Origin: an uncultured Flavobacteriaceae bacterium
GTDB lineage: Bacteria; Bacteroidota; Bacteroidia; Flavobacteriales; Flavobacteriaceae
Direction: 5' to 3'
NCBI GenBank assembly: GCA_913045325.1
Contig: CAJWPZ010000001.1
Span: forward strand, 62,001 to 126,000
Length of the DNA: 64,000 nucleotides
Below, in pieces: positions 44,645-53,948 of this stretch. The stretch's first letter is position 1. Each line of letters begins with the position of its first letter. Under the pieces are notes generated by a model. The model did no database searches. It was not told the DNA's origin and saw only the letters and a program-made list of their open reading frames with translations. A program made the position numbers and the translations under genes.

Positions 44645-45709
44645 TTATTTAAAGCCCTCAAATTCTGAAATAAAGTTACTTATCAACACCGGCACTGCAT
44701 AGGTGTCAATCTTATCTATGGGGAGTCCTTGGGGTAATTTACTTTTAGTTTGAGCAATCCAAAACCGCGTGTAAAGGTGCTGGTGAGAAAGCTTATGTAT
44801 TACCGCTTTTTCTTTATAAAGTGTAAGGGTATCAATACCATATAATGCTGAAATCTGATTAAATTGTAATTCTTCCCGCAACTCAAACTCATCTACCACT
44901 TGTTGTGTCTCCACCAACGGGAACTCATATAATTGCTGCCAAATTCCTTTATCTGTACGCTGTTGCAATACGGTATTTTGGTCTTCAGAAAGTAGGACGA
45001 TATAATTAAAATAACGCTTCTTTACTTTTAGTTTTTTCAATTTAACCGGAAGCACGCTTACTTGTTTGTTTTTATATGCATCACATTTGTATTGAAATAA
45101 ACACTGTTCGCAGTTAGGGTTTTGAGGCACGCAAAAACGAGCTCCAAACTCCATCAAGGCCTGGTTATACGTTCCTGGCTGGGAAGTATCCAGTAATTGT
45201 TGCGCTAAGGCTTTAAAGTCTTTAACTCCTTGAGTGGTGTTAATAGGCGTAGAGATTCCAAAAATCCGTGATAATACCCGGTACACATTCCCATCGACCA
45301 CAGCGTTGGGCAAATCAAAACAAATTGATCCAACAGCGCTGGCAGTGTAATCTCCAACACCTTTTAACTCAAGAAGTCCATTATAGGTTGCTGGAAATAT
45401 TCCGTCCAACTCATTGGCTACATATTTGGCTGCTATGTGCAAGTTTCTTGCCCTTGAATAATACCCAAGGCCTTGCCATAGTTTTAACACCTTTGCTTGA
45501 GGGGCATCAGCAAGAGATTTCACATCCCCAAAAGCACTTGTAAATGCCAAATAATATGGGGTTCCTTGTGCCACACGAGTTTGTTGCAAAATGATTTCGG
45601 ATAACCAAATAAAATAAGGGTCTTTAGTGCTTCTCCAGGGGAGATCCCGTTTGTTGTCTAAGTACCAATCAATGAGATTTTTAGCAAAAAAATCCAAAGT
45701 TTCTTTCAT
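44645..45709 (-). CDS. mutY: A/G-specific adenine glycosylase
   Basis: A 354-residue MutY that removes adenine mispaired with 8-oxoguanine. The HhH motif is LKGVGDYTASAVGS, with the catalytic Asp in NAVVDGNVYRVLSR. The iron-sulfur loop is C-x6-C-x2-C-x5-C (CVPQNPNCEQC then YKC). The C-terminal MutT-like domain is present (VLLSEDQNTVLQQR). A TACCTTTG box is right before the start (45714-45721, minus), implying a very short leader. Divergent from the HU gene. Confidence 0.96.
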   Translation of the reverse strand: MKETLDFFAKNLIDWYLDNKRDLPWRSTKDPYFIWLSEIILQQTRVAQGTPYYLAFTSAFGDVKSLADAPQAKVLKLWQGLGYYSRARNLHIAAKYVANELDGIFPATYNGLLELKGVGDYTASAVGSICFDLPNAVVDGNVYRVLSRIFGISTPINTTQGVKDFKALAQQLLDTSQPGTYNQALMEFGARFCVPQNPNCEQCLFQYKCDAYKNKQVSVLPVKLKKLKVKKRYFNYIVLLSEDQNTVLQQRTDKGIWQQLYEFPLVETQQVVDEFELREELQFNQISALYGIDTLTLYKEKAVIHKLSHQHLYTRFWIAQTKSKLPQGLPIDKIDTYAVPVLISNFISEFEGFK

Positions 45710-45755
45710 ATCACAAAGGTAGCTTTTATGTAATTATATTTTAATGCATTACGTT

Positions 45756-45787
45756 TTGATATATTGATTTTAAAATTCTTATATTTG
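45756..45787 (+). promoter_or_regulatory. HU gene promoter
   Basis: TTG (45756-45758), a 21-base spacer and TATATTTG (45780-45787) form a full flavobacterial promoter. An A-rich stretch before the ATG replaces a Shine-Dalgarno site. Confidence 0.75.
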
Positions 45788-45827
45788 CCGTCTTGAAAAT
45801 TTATTACTTACATAAAAAAAGAAACAC

Positions 45828-46118
45828 ATGACTAAAGCAGATATTGTAGCTAAAATTTCAGATAAACTAGGAATGGAAAAAGGAGATGTTCAAGCTACTG
45901 TAGAAACATTTATGAACGAGGTAAAAACTTCATTAGAAGGTGGAGACAATGTTTACCTTAGAGGTTTTGGAAGCTTTATTATCAAGACTAGAGCAGAAAA
46001 AACTGGACGTAATATTTCAAAAAATACTACGATTAAAATACCAGCACACAACATACCAGCTTTTAAGCCGGCAAAAGTATTTGTTGAGAGTGTAAAAACA
46101 AACGTTGAAGTAAAATAA
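45828..46118 (+). CDS. HU-family DNA-binding protein
   Basis: A 96-residue HU/IHF-type nucleoid protein: KADIVAKISDKLGMEKGDVQA, the beta-arm region LRGFGSFIIKTRAEKTGRNI, and IPAHNIPAFKPAKVF. It bends and packages DNA as a dimer. It is followed after 42 bases by a small basic peptide gene, likely on the same transcript. Confidence 0.96.
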   Translation: MTKADIVAKISDKLGMEKGDVQATVETFMNEVKTSLEGGDNVYLRGFGSFIIKTRAEKTGRNISKNTTIKIPAHNIPAFKPAKVFVESVKTNVEVK

Positions 46119-46160
46119 TATTAATTGCCTTATTTTTAGGGCTCCATAAAACTATCAAAT

Positions 46161-46250
46161 ATGCCAAGTGGTAAAAAAAGAAAAAGACATAAGATAGCTA
46201 CGCACAAGCGTAAGAAGAGAAGTCGCTCTAACCGTCACAAGAAAAAGTAG
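46161..46250 (+). CDS. 29-residue Lys/Arg-rich peptide, probable ribosome-associated protein
   Basis: An ATG at 46161 opens 29 codons giving MPSGKKRKRHKIATHKRKKR and then SRSNRHKKK. More than half the residues are Lys, Arg or His. Peptides of this form between an HU gene and RNase G are, from memory, conserved across Bacteroidota. They resemble tiny ribosomal proteins such as bTHX or the bL38 reported for the Flavobacterium ribosome. It lies 42 bases after the HU gene. The identity as ribosomal is inferred; the coding status is well supported by composition and placement. Confidence 0.78.
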   Translation: MPSGKKRKRHKIATHKRKKRSRSNRHKKK

Positions 46251-46265
46251 TTATAAACTACTTTT
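46243..46265 (+). terminator. Possible terminator at the end of the basic peptide gene
   Basis: AAAAGTAG pairs with CTACTTTT around a seven-base loop and includes the stop codon. The following tract is T-rich but interrupted by C. A second hairpin, CTACAGG with CCTGTAG, follows at 46278-46305. Confidence 0.45.
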
Positions 46266-46503
46266 CCTTTTAAGTACCTACAGGGTTTTCAATAATGTCC
46301 TGTAGTTAAGTTCTTTGAAAATGAAATACTAGTAGTATAAATTATCTTTTATTATACTAGCATTTCTTCGGGTTTTTTCTGATATTTAATGAAAATTAGA
46401 CTTCAGAATTACAATAAAACCTGTGACAATTATTGTTTAATCCATCTGTTGGAGGCAAACGGCAATAGTGCCCTTGCCAATAGCGGATATAAATTAATGT
46501 AAC

Positions 46504-48045
46504 GTGAACTACGAATTATTTATTAGATCCAGTTCACAAGAAGTTGATTTTGCTCTTTTAAAAGATGGAAGACTCATCGAGCTAAATAAAGAAGAAGAGG
46601 CAAACAATTTTGCAGTTGGAGATGTATTTCTCGCTAAAATTCGCAAAAGTATGCCAGGTCTTAACGCCGCATTTGTCAATGTTGGTTATGAAAAAGATGG
46701 TTTTTTACACTATCATGATCTAGGACCTAAAGTAGCTTCTTTGTTGAAGTTTGTAAAACGTGTAAGCACAGGTAAACTTAAAGAGTATTCTTTAAAAGAT
46801 TTCCCATTTGAAAAAGAGATTGATAAAAATGGAGGCATTAACAGTGCCATTAAATCCAATCAATCTATTCTGGTACAAGTAGTAAAAGAACCCATTTCCA
46901 CAAAAGGACCACGTATAAGCAGTGAGCTATCTATAGCTGGCCGTTATATTGTTTTGGTTCCTTTTTCTGATCGTATTTCTGTTTCTCAAAAAATAGAAAG
47001 TCGTGAAGAAAAAGACAGGTTAAAACGCTTAATTACAAGCATAAGACCTAAAGGATTTGGTGTTATTATACGCACAGTAGCAGAAGGCAAAAAAGTAGCA
47101 GAACTGGATAAAGACTTACAAAGTCTAGTAGATCGCTGGACGGCGATGTGCAAAAAGCTACAAGGTGCTCACCACCCAAGTAAGGTGCTAAGTGAGTTAA
47201 ATAGGGGTGCCTCTATGATACGAGATGTCTTTAATGACCAATTCTCGGCCATTCATATTGATGATGAAACTCTATATTTACAAATAAAAGATTATGTGCA
47301 AGAAATTGCACCAGGTAAAGAAAGTATCGTTAAGTTTTATGATTCAAAAATACCTATGTATGAAAAACATGGTATTGAAAGACAAATTAAAACAAGCTTT
47401 GGTAGAACTGTTTCAAGCTCCAAAGGAACCTATTTGGTGATTGAACATACAGAAGCCATGCACGTTATAGACGTGAATAGTGGTAACCGTAGTACAAAAA
47501 GCAAAAACCAAGAAGAAACTGCCCTAGAGGTTAATATTATTGCTGCCAGTGAGGTAGCAAGACAATTACGTCTTAGGGATATGGGAGGAATTATTGTGGT
47601 AGACTTTATTGACATGGCAAATGCTGCCAATCGTAAAAAGCTGTTTGATCATCTTCGTGAGGAAATGAAAAATGACAGAGCAAAACACAAAATTCTACCT
47701 CCAAGTAAATTCGGGTTGATACAAATTACCCGCCAACGCGTTAGGCCAGAAATGAATATCAAAACCAGTGAACAAGCCCCAGGGGGTGAGATTGGTGAGA
47801 TAGAAGCGCCGATTGTAGTGGTACAAAAGATTACCGAGGAGCTCAAAAGGCTTTTCAAAAAAGACTATAAGGATATAACATTAAGTACACATCCTTTTAT
47901 AGCAGCCTTTTTAAAAGAAGGTTTTCCATCTATGCGCCATAAGTGGTTTGTGGAGCATAAAAAATGGGTGAAAATAGAACCAAGAGATGCTTACACGTAT
48001 CTAGAATATCACTTCTTTGACAAGAACGGTGATAGACTAAAATAA
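46504..48045 (+). CDS. rng: Ribonuclease G (RNase E/G family)
   Basis: A 513-residue endoribonuclease. It has an S1-like domain (FLAKIRKSMPGLNAAFVNVGYEKDGFLHYHDL), the 5' sensor region (KGPRISSELSIAGRY) and a DNase I-like catalytic core with VIDVNSGN and IIVVDFIDM acidic residues. Length fits RNase G rather than RNase E, since the scaffold tail is missing. The start is a GTG at 46504; the ATG at 46497 is out of frame. It processes rRNA and mRNA in the cytoplasm. Confidence 0.95.
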   Translation: MNYELFIRSSSQEVDFALLKDGRLIELNKEEEANNFAVGDVFLAKIRKSMPGLNAAFVNVGYEKDGFLHYHDLGPKVASLLKFVKRVSTGKLKEYSLKDFPFEKEIDKNGGINSAIKSNQSILVQVVKEPISTKGPRISSELSIAGRYIVLVPFSDRISVSQKIESREEKDRLKRLITSIRPKGFGVIIRTVAEGKKVAELDKDLQSLVDRWTAMCKKLQGAHHPSKVLSELNRGASMIRDVFNDQFSAIHIDDETLYLQIKDYVQEIAPGKESIVKFYDSKIPMYEKHGIERQIKTSFGRTVSSSKGTYLVIEHTEAMHVIDVNSGNRSTKSKNQEETALEVNIIAASEVARQLRLRDMGGIIVVDFIDMANAANRKKLFDHLREEMKNDRAKHKILPPSKFGLIQITRQRVRPEMNIKTSEQAPGGEIGEIEAPIVVVQKITEELKRLFKKDYKDITLSTHPFIAAFLKEGFPSMRHKWFVEHKKWVKIEPRDAYTYLEYHFFDKNGDRLK

Positions 48046-48051
48046 CCATAA

Positions 48052-48084
48052 CCCTCCTTTGCTAGCAAAGGAGGGTTTTTTTTT
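48052..48084 (+). terminator. Terminator of the RNase G gene
   Basis: CCCTCCTTTGCTAGCAAAGG and the rest of the stem form a near-perfect palindrome followed by nine T residues. Confidence 0.92.
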
Positions 48085-48139
48085 GCTTTAAAAGTTTTCT
48101 TCTAGCTTTAAAAAAGAGATGTGGCAATCTTTTTAAGTG

Positions 48140-48147
48140 TATTTTTG
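48140..48147 (+). promoter_or_regulatory. -7 box for recX
   Basis: TATTTTTG matches TAnnTTTG and lies nine bases before the ATG at 48157. It therefore excludes the in-frame GTG at 48121 as the main start. Confidence 0.5.
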
Positions 48148-48156
48148 AATCCCGCA

Positions 48157-48639
48157 ATGAATTTCACTCACAAAACATATACCCTGCAGCAGGCAAAAAG
48201 AAGTATTGAAAAATACTGCGTCTACCAAGAGCGTTGCCATCAAGAAGTAAGTAAAAAGCTACGAGAGATGCGCATGATCCCGCAGGCCATAGACGAAATT
48301 ATTGGACATTTACTACAGCATAATTTTTTAAATGAAACTAGGTTCGCTCAGGCCTTTGCTCGTGGAAAATTTAGACAAAAAAAATGGGGGAGAATTAGAA
48401 TTACCCGAGAATTAAAAATGCGTAATATCTCTGCTTATAATCTCAAATTGGCCCTAAAAGAAATCCCAGAAAACGAATATCTAGATACTTTTGATACTTT
48501 ATTTGAAAAAAGAGTTGCCCAACTCTCTGGAGAAACCGATGGACAAAAAAAGCGAAAAAAAATAGCAGATTACCTCCTGTATCGTGGGTGGGAATCTGCT
48601 ATGATTTTTGAAAGGATTCGAGACCTTACAAAAAATTAA
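48157..48639 (+). CDS. recX: Regulatory protein RecX
   Basis: A 160-residue helical protein of the RecX family, which modulates RecA filaments. Three helical repeats are visible: IEKYCVYQERCHQEVSKKL, GHLLQHNFLNETRFAQAFARGKF and WGRIRITRELKMRNIS. The ATG 48157 is preferred because of the -7 box just upstream. recA is not in the window. It converges on the bioB remnant. Confidence 0.9.
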   Translation: MNFTHKTYTLQQAKRSIEKYCVYQERCHQEVSKKLREMRMIPQAIDEIIGHLLQHNFLNETRFAQAFARGKFRQKKWGRIRITRELKMRNISAYNLKLALKEIPENEYLDTFDTLFEKRVAQLSGETDGQKKRKKIADYLLYRGWESAMIFERIRDLTKN

Positions 48640-48646
48640 TTATAAA

Positions 48647-48802
48647 CTATTGTTTTGCCTTTGCTTTGGCAAGTTCGTTACGTTCTATTTTATGATCTGG
48701 ACGGGTCCACTTTGGCTTTTCTACTTCAAAAATAGAATTAGCTCCCGCAAAGAAACACATTGCTTGTCCCTCACGAGACATTTTAAAGCTACGAACTTTT
48801 AT
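48647..48802 (-). pseudogene. bioB: Internally deleted remnant of biotin synthase (bioB)
   Basis: On the minus strand a 44-codon frame from ATG 48781 reads MSREGQAMCFFAGANSIF and then EVEKPKWTRPDHKIERNELA and KAKAKQ. The first block is a conserved late segment of BioB, and the second resembles the extra C-terminal tail of Bacteroidota BioB. About 50 residues normally lie between them (the LLTT-P-NP region), and these are absent. Five or six codons upstream (KVRSFK) echo the VRLSAGR region, after which an in-frame stop occurs. The radical-SAM core is missing, so this cannot be an enzyme. Confidence 0.72.
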
Positions 48803-48897
48803 TTATCATACTTGCTATAGCATAGCCTTGTATGTTGGAATGGTATTATGTTACAAACTTCTCAAATTTTATAAAAGCAATTAAAGTTAATTGATTT

Positions 48898-50724
48898 TTA
48901 TCTAAATGTATAAGTAAGTCCAAACTCAAAATTACTCCTTGGCATAATTACGTTATCCTTTTCAAAATATTCTATGTCAAAAATATTATTAGCTAGTATA
49001 AATAAAGAAAATGATTTAATATCTGTAGCAATTTTTGCATCTACAATACTATAGGATTGTTGTGGCCTTTCTACATATTTATAAGTAATACTAGGCTTTA
49101 TAATTTCAGCAATCGTAAAATCGAAAACTCCTGTAAAATGATTCTTTATCGAAGTGTCTATTAAATACCTAGAAGCGAAAACATTTGTATCATGATAATC
49201 GTCTTCCAAAAAAGTATAACCTAATTTCACTCTCTGAGAATTATTAAAAAGGATGAAATTATAAGCTGCGTTTAATTCAAGTCCAGATGTTGTCACCTCT
49301 CTTAGGTTTTGAGCCACAAAAATTGGACTTTCTTCTGTTTCCTTAATATAATCTATCAAATCCTTAGCTTCTCTTCTAAAAACCGCCCCAGTCAATTCTA
49401 ATTTCTTGATGGTGTAATTTATTCCTAATTCTTCTGCAAGTGCTTTTTCAGGTTTTAACTCTGAATTACCTGATAGGAAATTTGGAATATTAGTATATAG
49501 TTCAGTATAAGTAGGTACTCTATAAGAATAGCCAATATTCCCATAAATTTTTAAATTATTGGAAAATGAATATCCAACATCCAATCCTGGAAATGCATAA
49601 AAATCAAAATCTGAATAATAACTCAACGAAACTCCGGGAGTGATATCTAATTTATTATTTATCAATAAAAGACGATGTTCTAAAAACATATTAACAACCG
49701 TTCTATTTTGATCTCCTAGGTTGTTACTTGATAAAGTAGTTTCAGAAAGATCTAATCCAATACCTGTAATTCCCAATGAGGATTTAAAAGAAGAATTTAC
49801 TTCTGCTGTTATTTTATTGGTAATATTAAAGTTTCTGGAAAAGCTTGGATCGTCCCTCTTTAAAACAAACATATCTTGTCCTCTTTTCCAATATAATTTT
49901 GGTTTAAAGGTCCAATTGTTTTTGTTGATAGAAGTTGAAATCCCAACCAAACTTGTTTGAGTTTCCTCATATTCGTTATATATTGGATTGTTGGTATAAA
50001 AGTTACTTGCCCCAAATTTGCGATCAATGAATGTTGCAATTACATTAATAGGCTGATCATTGGTTTGAATACTGCTCTTTAAAAAATAATTAATATTTTC
50101 ATAGTCCGTATTTTCACGATAACCCTGACTACCATTATATTCAAAATTCACCAAATGACTTGACTTTTCAAGGTTAGTTGCTGCAGTAAGCCCTAAATTT
50201 GATTTACCATATGAACCACTTCCTAGTTCCAATTTTAGTTGCTCCTTTACATTGCTTTTTGTTACAATATTGACCGCTCCAGAAAATGCATTTTGACCAA
50301 ATATTCTTGCTGATGGCCCTTTAATTATTTCAATTCTTTCAATATTTTCTATAGGAATCATCATATTCATGGTATGGTGTCCAGTTTGTGGATCTTCCGT
50401 TTTAAAGCCATCGATCAGGATTAAAGTTTGATTGAATTGTCCACCACGAATGTAAATATCAGATTGCATACCATCAGTTCCTCTTCTTCTAATATCAATT
50501 CCTGCAACGCTCTGCAACAAATCAGTAACATTGGTTGCGGTACTGTTTTTAATATCTTCAGAAGTAATCACAGTAATGGTTCGAGAGTTTTCAGAAAATG
50601 GCAAATCTATTCTGCTGGAAGTAATTAATATTTCATCTAATTGTTCTTCAGAAGTAGTCTCTTGTGAGAGTGAAACCATTCCAAAAAATAAAGTAATAAA
50701 CAAGAATTTATATTTTATTTTCAT
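48898..50724 (-). CDS. TonB-dependent receptor, BtuB-like
   Basis: A 608-residue outer-membrane receptor. Signal peptide MKIKYKFLFITLFFGMVSLS, TonB-box region LDEILITSSRID, plug domain to about 170 (VAGIDIRRRG, IYIRGGQFNQTLILIDG, GPSARIFGQNAFSGAVNIVT) and a barrel ending FGLTYTFR. It is short and plug-typed like BtuB vitamin receptors. I choose the start at 50724, since the promoter at 50743-50771 would put the upstream ATG before the transcript start. By eye the gene is more A+T-rich than its neighbours. The ligand is unknown; it lies directly upstream of the bioB remnant. Confidence 0.88.
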   Translation of the reverse strand: MKIKYKFLFITLFFGMVSLSQETTSEEQLDEILITSSRIDLPFSENSRTITVITSEDIKNSTATNVTDLLQSVAGIDIRRRGTDGMQSDIYIRGGQFNQTLILIDGFKTEDPQTGHHTMNMMIPIENIERIEIIKGPSARIFGQNAFSGAVNIVTKSNVKEQLKLELGSGSYGKSNLGLTAATNLEKSSHLVNFEYNGSQGYRENTDYENINYFLKSSIQTNDQPINVIATFIDRKFGASNFYTNNPIYNEYEETQTSLVGISTSINKNNWTFKPKLYWKRGQDMFVLKRDDPSFSRNFNITNKITAEVNSSFKSSLGITGIGLDLSETTLSSNNLGDQNRTVVNMFLEHRLLLINNKLDITPGVSLSYYSDFDFYAFPGLDVGYSFSNNLKIYGNIGYSYRVPTYTELYTNIPNFLSGNSELKPEKALAEELGINYTIKKLELTGAVFRREAKDLIDYIKETEESPIFVAQNLREVTTSGLELNAAYNFILFNNSQRVKLGYTFLEDDYHDTNVFASRYLIDTSIKNHFTGVFDFTIAEIIKPSITYKYVERPQQSYSIVDAKIATDIKSFSLFILANNIFDIEYFEKDNVIMPRSNFEFGLTYTFR

Positions 50725-50742
50725 AGCTGTGTTATTAAAAAA

Positions 50743-50771
50743 CAAAAGTAAAGTTATTTTTAAATATGCAA
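50743..50771 (-). promoter_or_regulatory. Promoter of the second TonB receptor
   Basis: On the minus strand TTG (50769-50771), an 18-base spacer and TACTTTTG (50743-50750) form a full flavobacterial promoter, about 19 bases before the chosen ATG. Confidence 0.7.
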
Positions 50772-50973
50772 TCTGTTTTTAACAAAAAGTATCGATGATA
50801 ATTAATTTTTATAAGATAAAAACCAGCTTGATAAAATATTGAAAATGAGTTATTCCATATACGGCATGACTATCTCTTTTTAAGAAGTTTGATACCTCAC
50901 CTAACGATTAAAAAGAATAAATTACCTTAAAAATCGTGATTAAAAAACAATCAATACATTTAAAATTGTAAAA
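50772..50973. other. Non-coding spacer between the TonB receptor and atpC terminator
   Basis: The gene-free stretch from 50725 to 51026 holds the receptor promoter, this A+T-rich segment and the atpC terminator. I see no coding frame, tRNA or recognised riboswitch here; the conserved cobalamin-box motif was looked for and not found. Confidence 0.6.
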
Positions 50974-51007
50974 AAAAATCCCAAATTAATAAAATTTGGG
51001 ATTTTTT
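50974..51007 (-). terminator. Terminator of the atpD-atpC operon
   Basis: On the minus strand AAATCCCAAATT pairs with AATTTGGGATTT, followed by a T run. It lies 20 bases past the atpC stop. Confidence 0.88.
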
Positions 51008-51026
51008 ATATCGTAATAGCTTGTAC

Positions 51027-51302
51027 TTAATCTGCAAGCACAATCACTTTATTGTTGTTCATCTCAACAGTACCTCCAGAAATCTCAAGAACCCATTTAC
51101 CCTCTTGCTGGGTGAATTTATTTTCATATCCAGGAGTAATAGTTGGGCTTCCAGCAAACTTTACTTTTCCTTCACTCAAAAGAGATACAATAGCCGCATG
51201 ATTATTCATCATCTGGAACTCACCATCCATTCCTGGAAGGGTAATGCTTTCTATTTCTCCGGCTACTAATGAAGCCTCTGGACTTACTATTTCTAAATAC
51301 AT
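51027..51302 (-). CDS. atpC: F1F0 ATP synthase epsilon subunit
   Basis: A 91-residue epsilon subunit: MYLEIVSPEASLVAGEIESI, GMDGEFQMMNNHAAIVSLL and a short beta-barrel end. It lacks the usual C-terminal helical domain (about 130-140 residues in E. coli), a normal trait in Bacteroidota. It follows atpD by 28 bases. The other ATP synthase genes are elsewhere, as is typical in this phylum. Confidence 0.95.
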   Translation of the reverse strand: MYLEIVSPEASLVAGEIESITLPGMDGEFQMMNNHAAIVSLLSEGKVKFAGSPTITPGYENKFTQQEGKWVLEISGGTVEMNNNKVIVLAD

Positions 51303-51330
51303 ACTATTGAATTACGAAACCCTAAATTAA

Positions 51331-52854
<1,524 letters not shown>

Positions 52855-52862
52855 TTACAATT

Positions 52863-52877
52863 GGTGCAAAATGCACC
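52863..52877 (-). promoter_or_regulatory. Small hairpin in the atpD leader
   Basis: GGTGCA and TGCACC pair with a three-base loop, between the predicted transcript start and the atpD ATG. A role in mRNA stability or control is possible but not shown. Confidence 0.35.
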
Positions 52878-52891
52878 TTTTTTTAACGCTG

Positions 52892-52923
52892 CAAAGATAG
52901 TTTTTTCTAATGTAATATTACAA
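52892..52923 (-). promoter_or_regulatory. atpD-atpC promoter
   Basis: On the minus strand TTG (52921-52923), a 21-base spacer and TATCTTTG (52892-52899) form a full flavobacterial promoter. Confidence 0.75.
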
Positions 52924-53051
52924 ACTTGAAATGCACTTTTTTGAACTTATTTTGCACCCTAATAAAATAGAGGCTAGAAATTTACATCTCACATCTGTAT
53001 TTTGGTAGCAATTGCAACTTTTGATATACAGGGAAATATATAATCTTAAAT

Positions 53052-53948
53052 TTAAGTAAGGGGTTCACAGAAACTACGAACATTATTTTTAAAGAGTTTT
53101 AAAACTTGGTCCATAAGGACGCTATCTCTAGAAATTACCCTGCCATCTATCTCTACAATAGGCGTTAACTCTCCCATGGTACCAGTGGCAAAAACTCCCT
53201 CTGCGTTCATAAATTCGCTTAATGACAAGTCTGCCTCTATAAGCTGTATTCCATGGTCTTTGCAAAGCTGCATCACCGTATCTCTTGTAATTCCTGGAAG
53301 ACAAGCGTTCGCAAAAGGGGTATACACCTTCCCTTGTTTTATCATAAAAACATTACTGCCGTTTAATTCTGCAACAAAGCCACGATCATCGAGCATAAGT
53401 CCTGCATCTTTACCTGCTACATTGGCTTGTATTTTTGCAATGATGTTATTGAGTAAATTGTTGTGGTGTATTTTACTATCCAAAAACTGTGGGGCATTTC
53501 TACGCTGGCTGGTACTTAGCACTGTAATGCCGCTATTGTTGTCATACACAAGTGGTTTCCACTCTGCCAATACAATTAAACAAGAGCCACTTTGGTTTAG
53601 CCTAGGGTCCATACCGCTAGTGATTTTTTCTCCCCTGGAAAGTGTAAGACGTATGTGGGTATTGTCATCCATGGCATTGGCATCAAGGGTTAGCTTAATG
53701 GCTTTTTTAATTTCTGCCTTAGAAGGTATATCTGTAAATGCTAATGTTTTTGCGCTTTGCTGTAAACGAGTTAAGTGTTTATCTAGACACACCACTCCCT
53801 GGGGATACACCCTGAGTCCTTCCCAGACAGCATCACCCCCTTGCACGGTGCTATCAAAAACAGACACTTTTGCCTGGTGGCGGGGGTACAATTTATCTTT
53901 TATATAGACCTGAATATGGTCATTTTTAGGGTTTGCTTTTTGTAACAT
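53052..53948 (-). CDS. Class IV (branched-chain-type) aminotransferase
   Basis: A 298-residue PLP enzyme of fold type IV, like branched-chain or D-amino acid aminotransferases. The PLP lysine is Lys159 (DSKIHHNNLLNN), and the flanking motifs GGDAVWEGLRVYPQG and GFVAELNGSNVFMIK match. An ELTP signature (MGELTPIVEIDGR) is near the end. The substrate is not fixed by sequence. It begins immediately after the sulfotransferase-like gene with no intergenic base, so the two are a coupled pair. Confidence 0.9.
   Translation of the reverse strand: MLQKANPKNDHIQVYIKDKLYPRHQAKVSVFDSTVQGGDAVWEGLRVYPQGVVCLDKHLTRLQQSAKTLAFTDIPSKAEIKKAIKLTLDANAMDDNTHIRLTLSRGEKITSGMDPRLNQSGSCLIVLAEWKPLVYDNNSGITVLSTSQRRNAPQFLDSKIHHNNLLNNIIAKIQANVAGKDAGLMLDDRGFVAELNGSNVFMIKQGKVYTPFANACLPGITRDTVMQLCKDHGIQLIEADLSLSEFMNAEGVFATGTMGELTPIVEIDGRVISRDSVLMDQVLKLFKNNVRSFCEPLT

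Noticed and set aside
48608..48820. A 70-codon forward frame after recX
   Set aside because: It overlaps the end of recX out of frame and lies opposite the bioB remnant. Its translation has no protein-like pattern.
50725..51026. Cobalamin riboswitch upstream of the BtuB-like receptor
   Set aside because: No B12-box-like motif was found on the minus strand, and the promoter leaves only a leader of about 15 bases before the ATG.
53176..53907. A 243-codon open frame opposite the aminotransferase gene
   Set aside because: The opposite strand encodes a complete class IV aminotransferase with its PLP lysine. The antisense translation has no recognisable domain and is a frame shadow.
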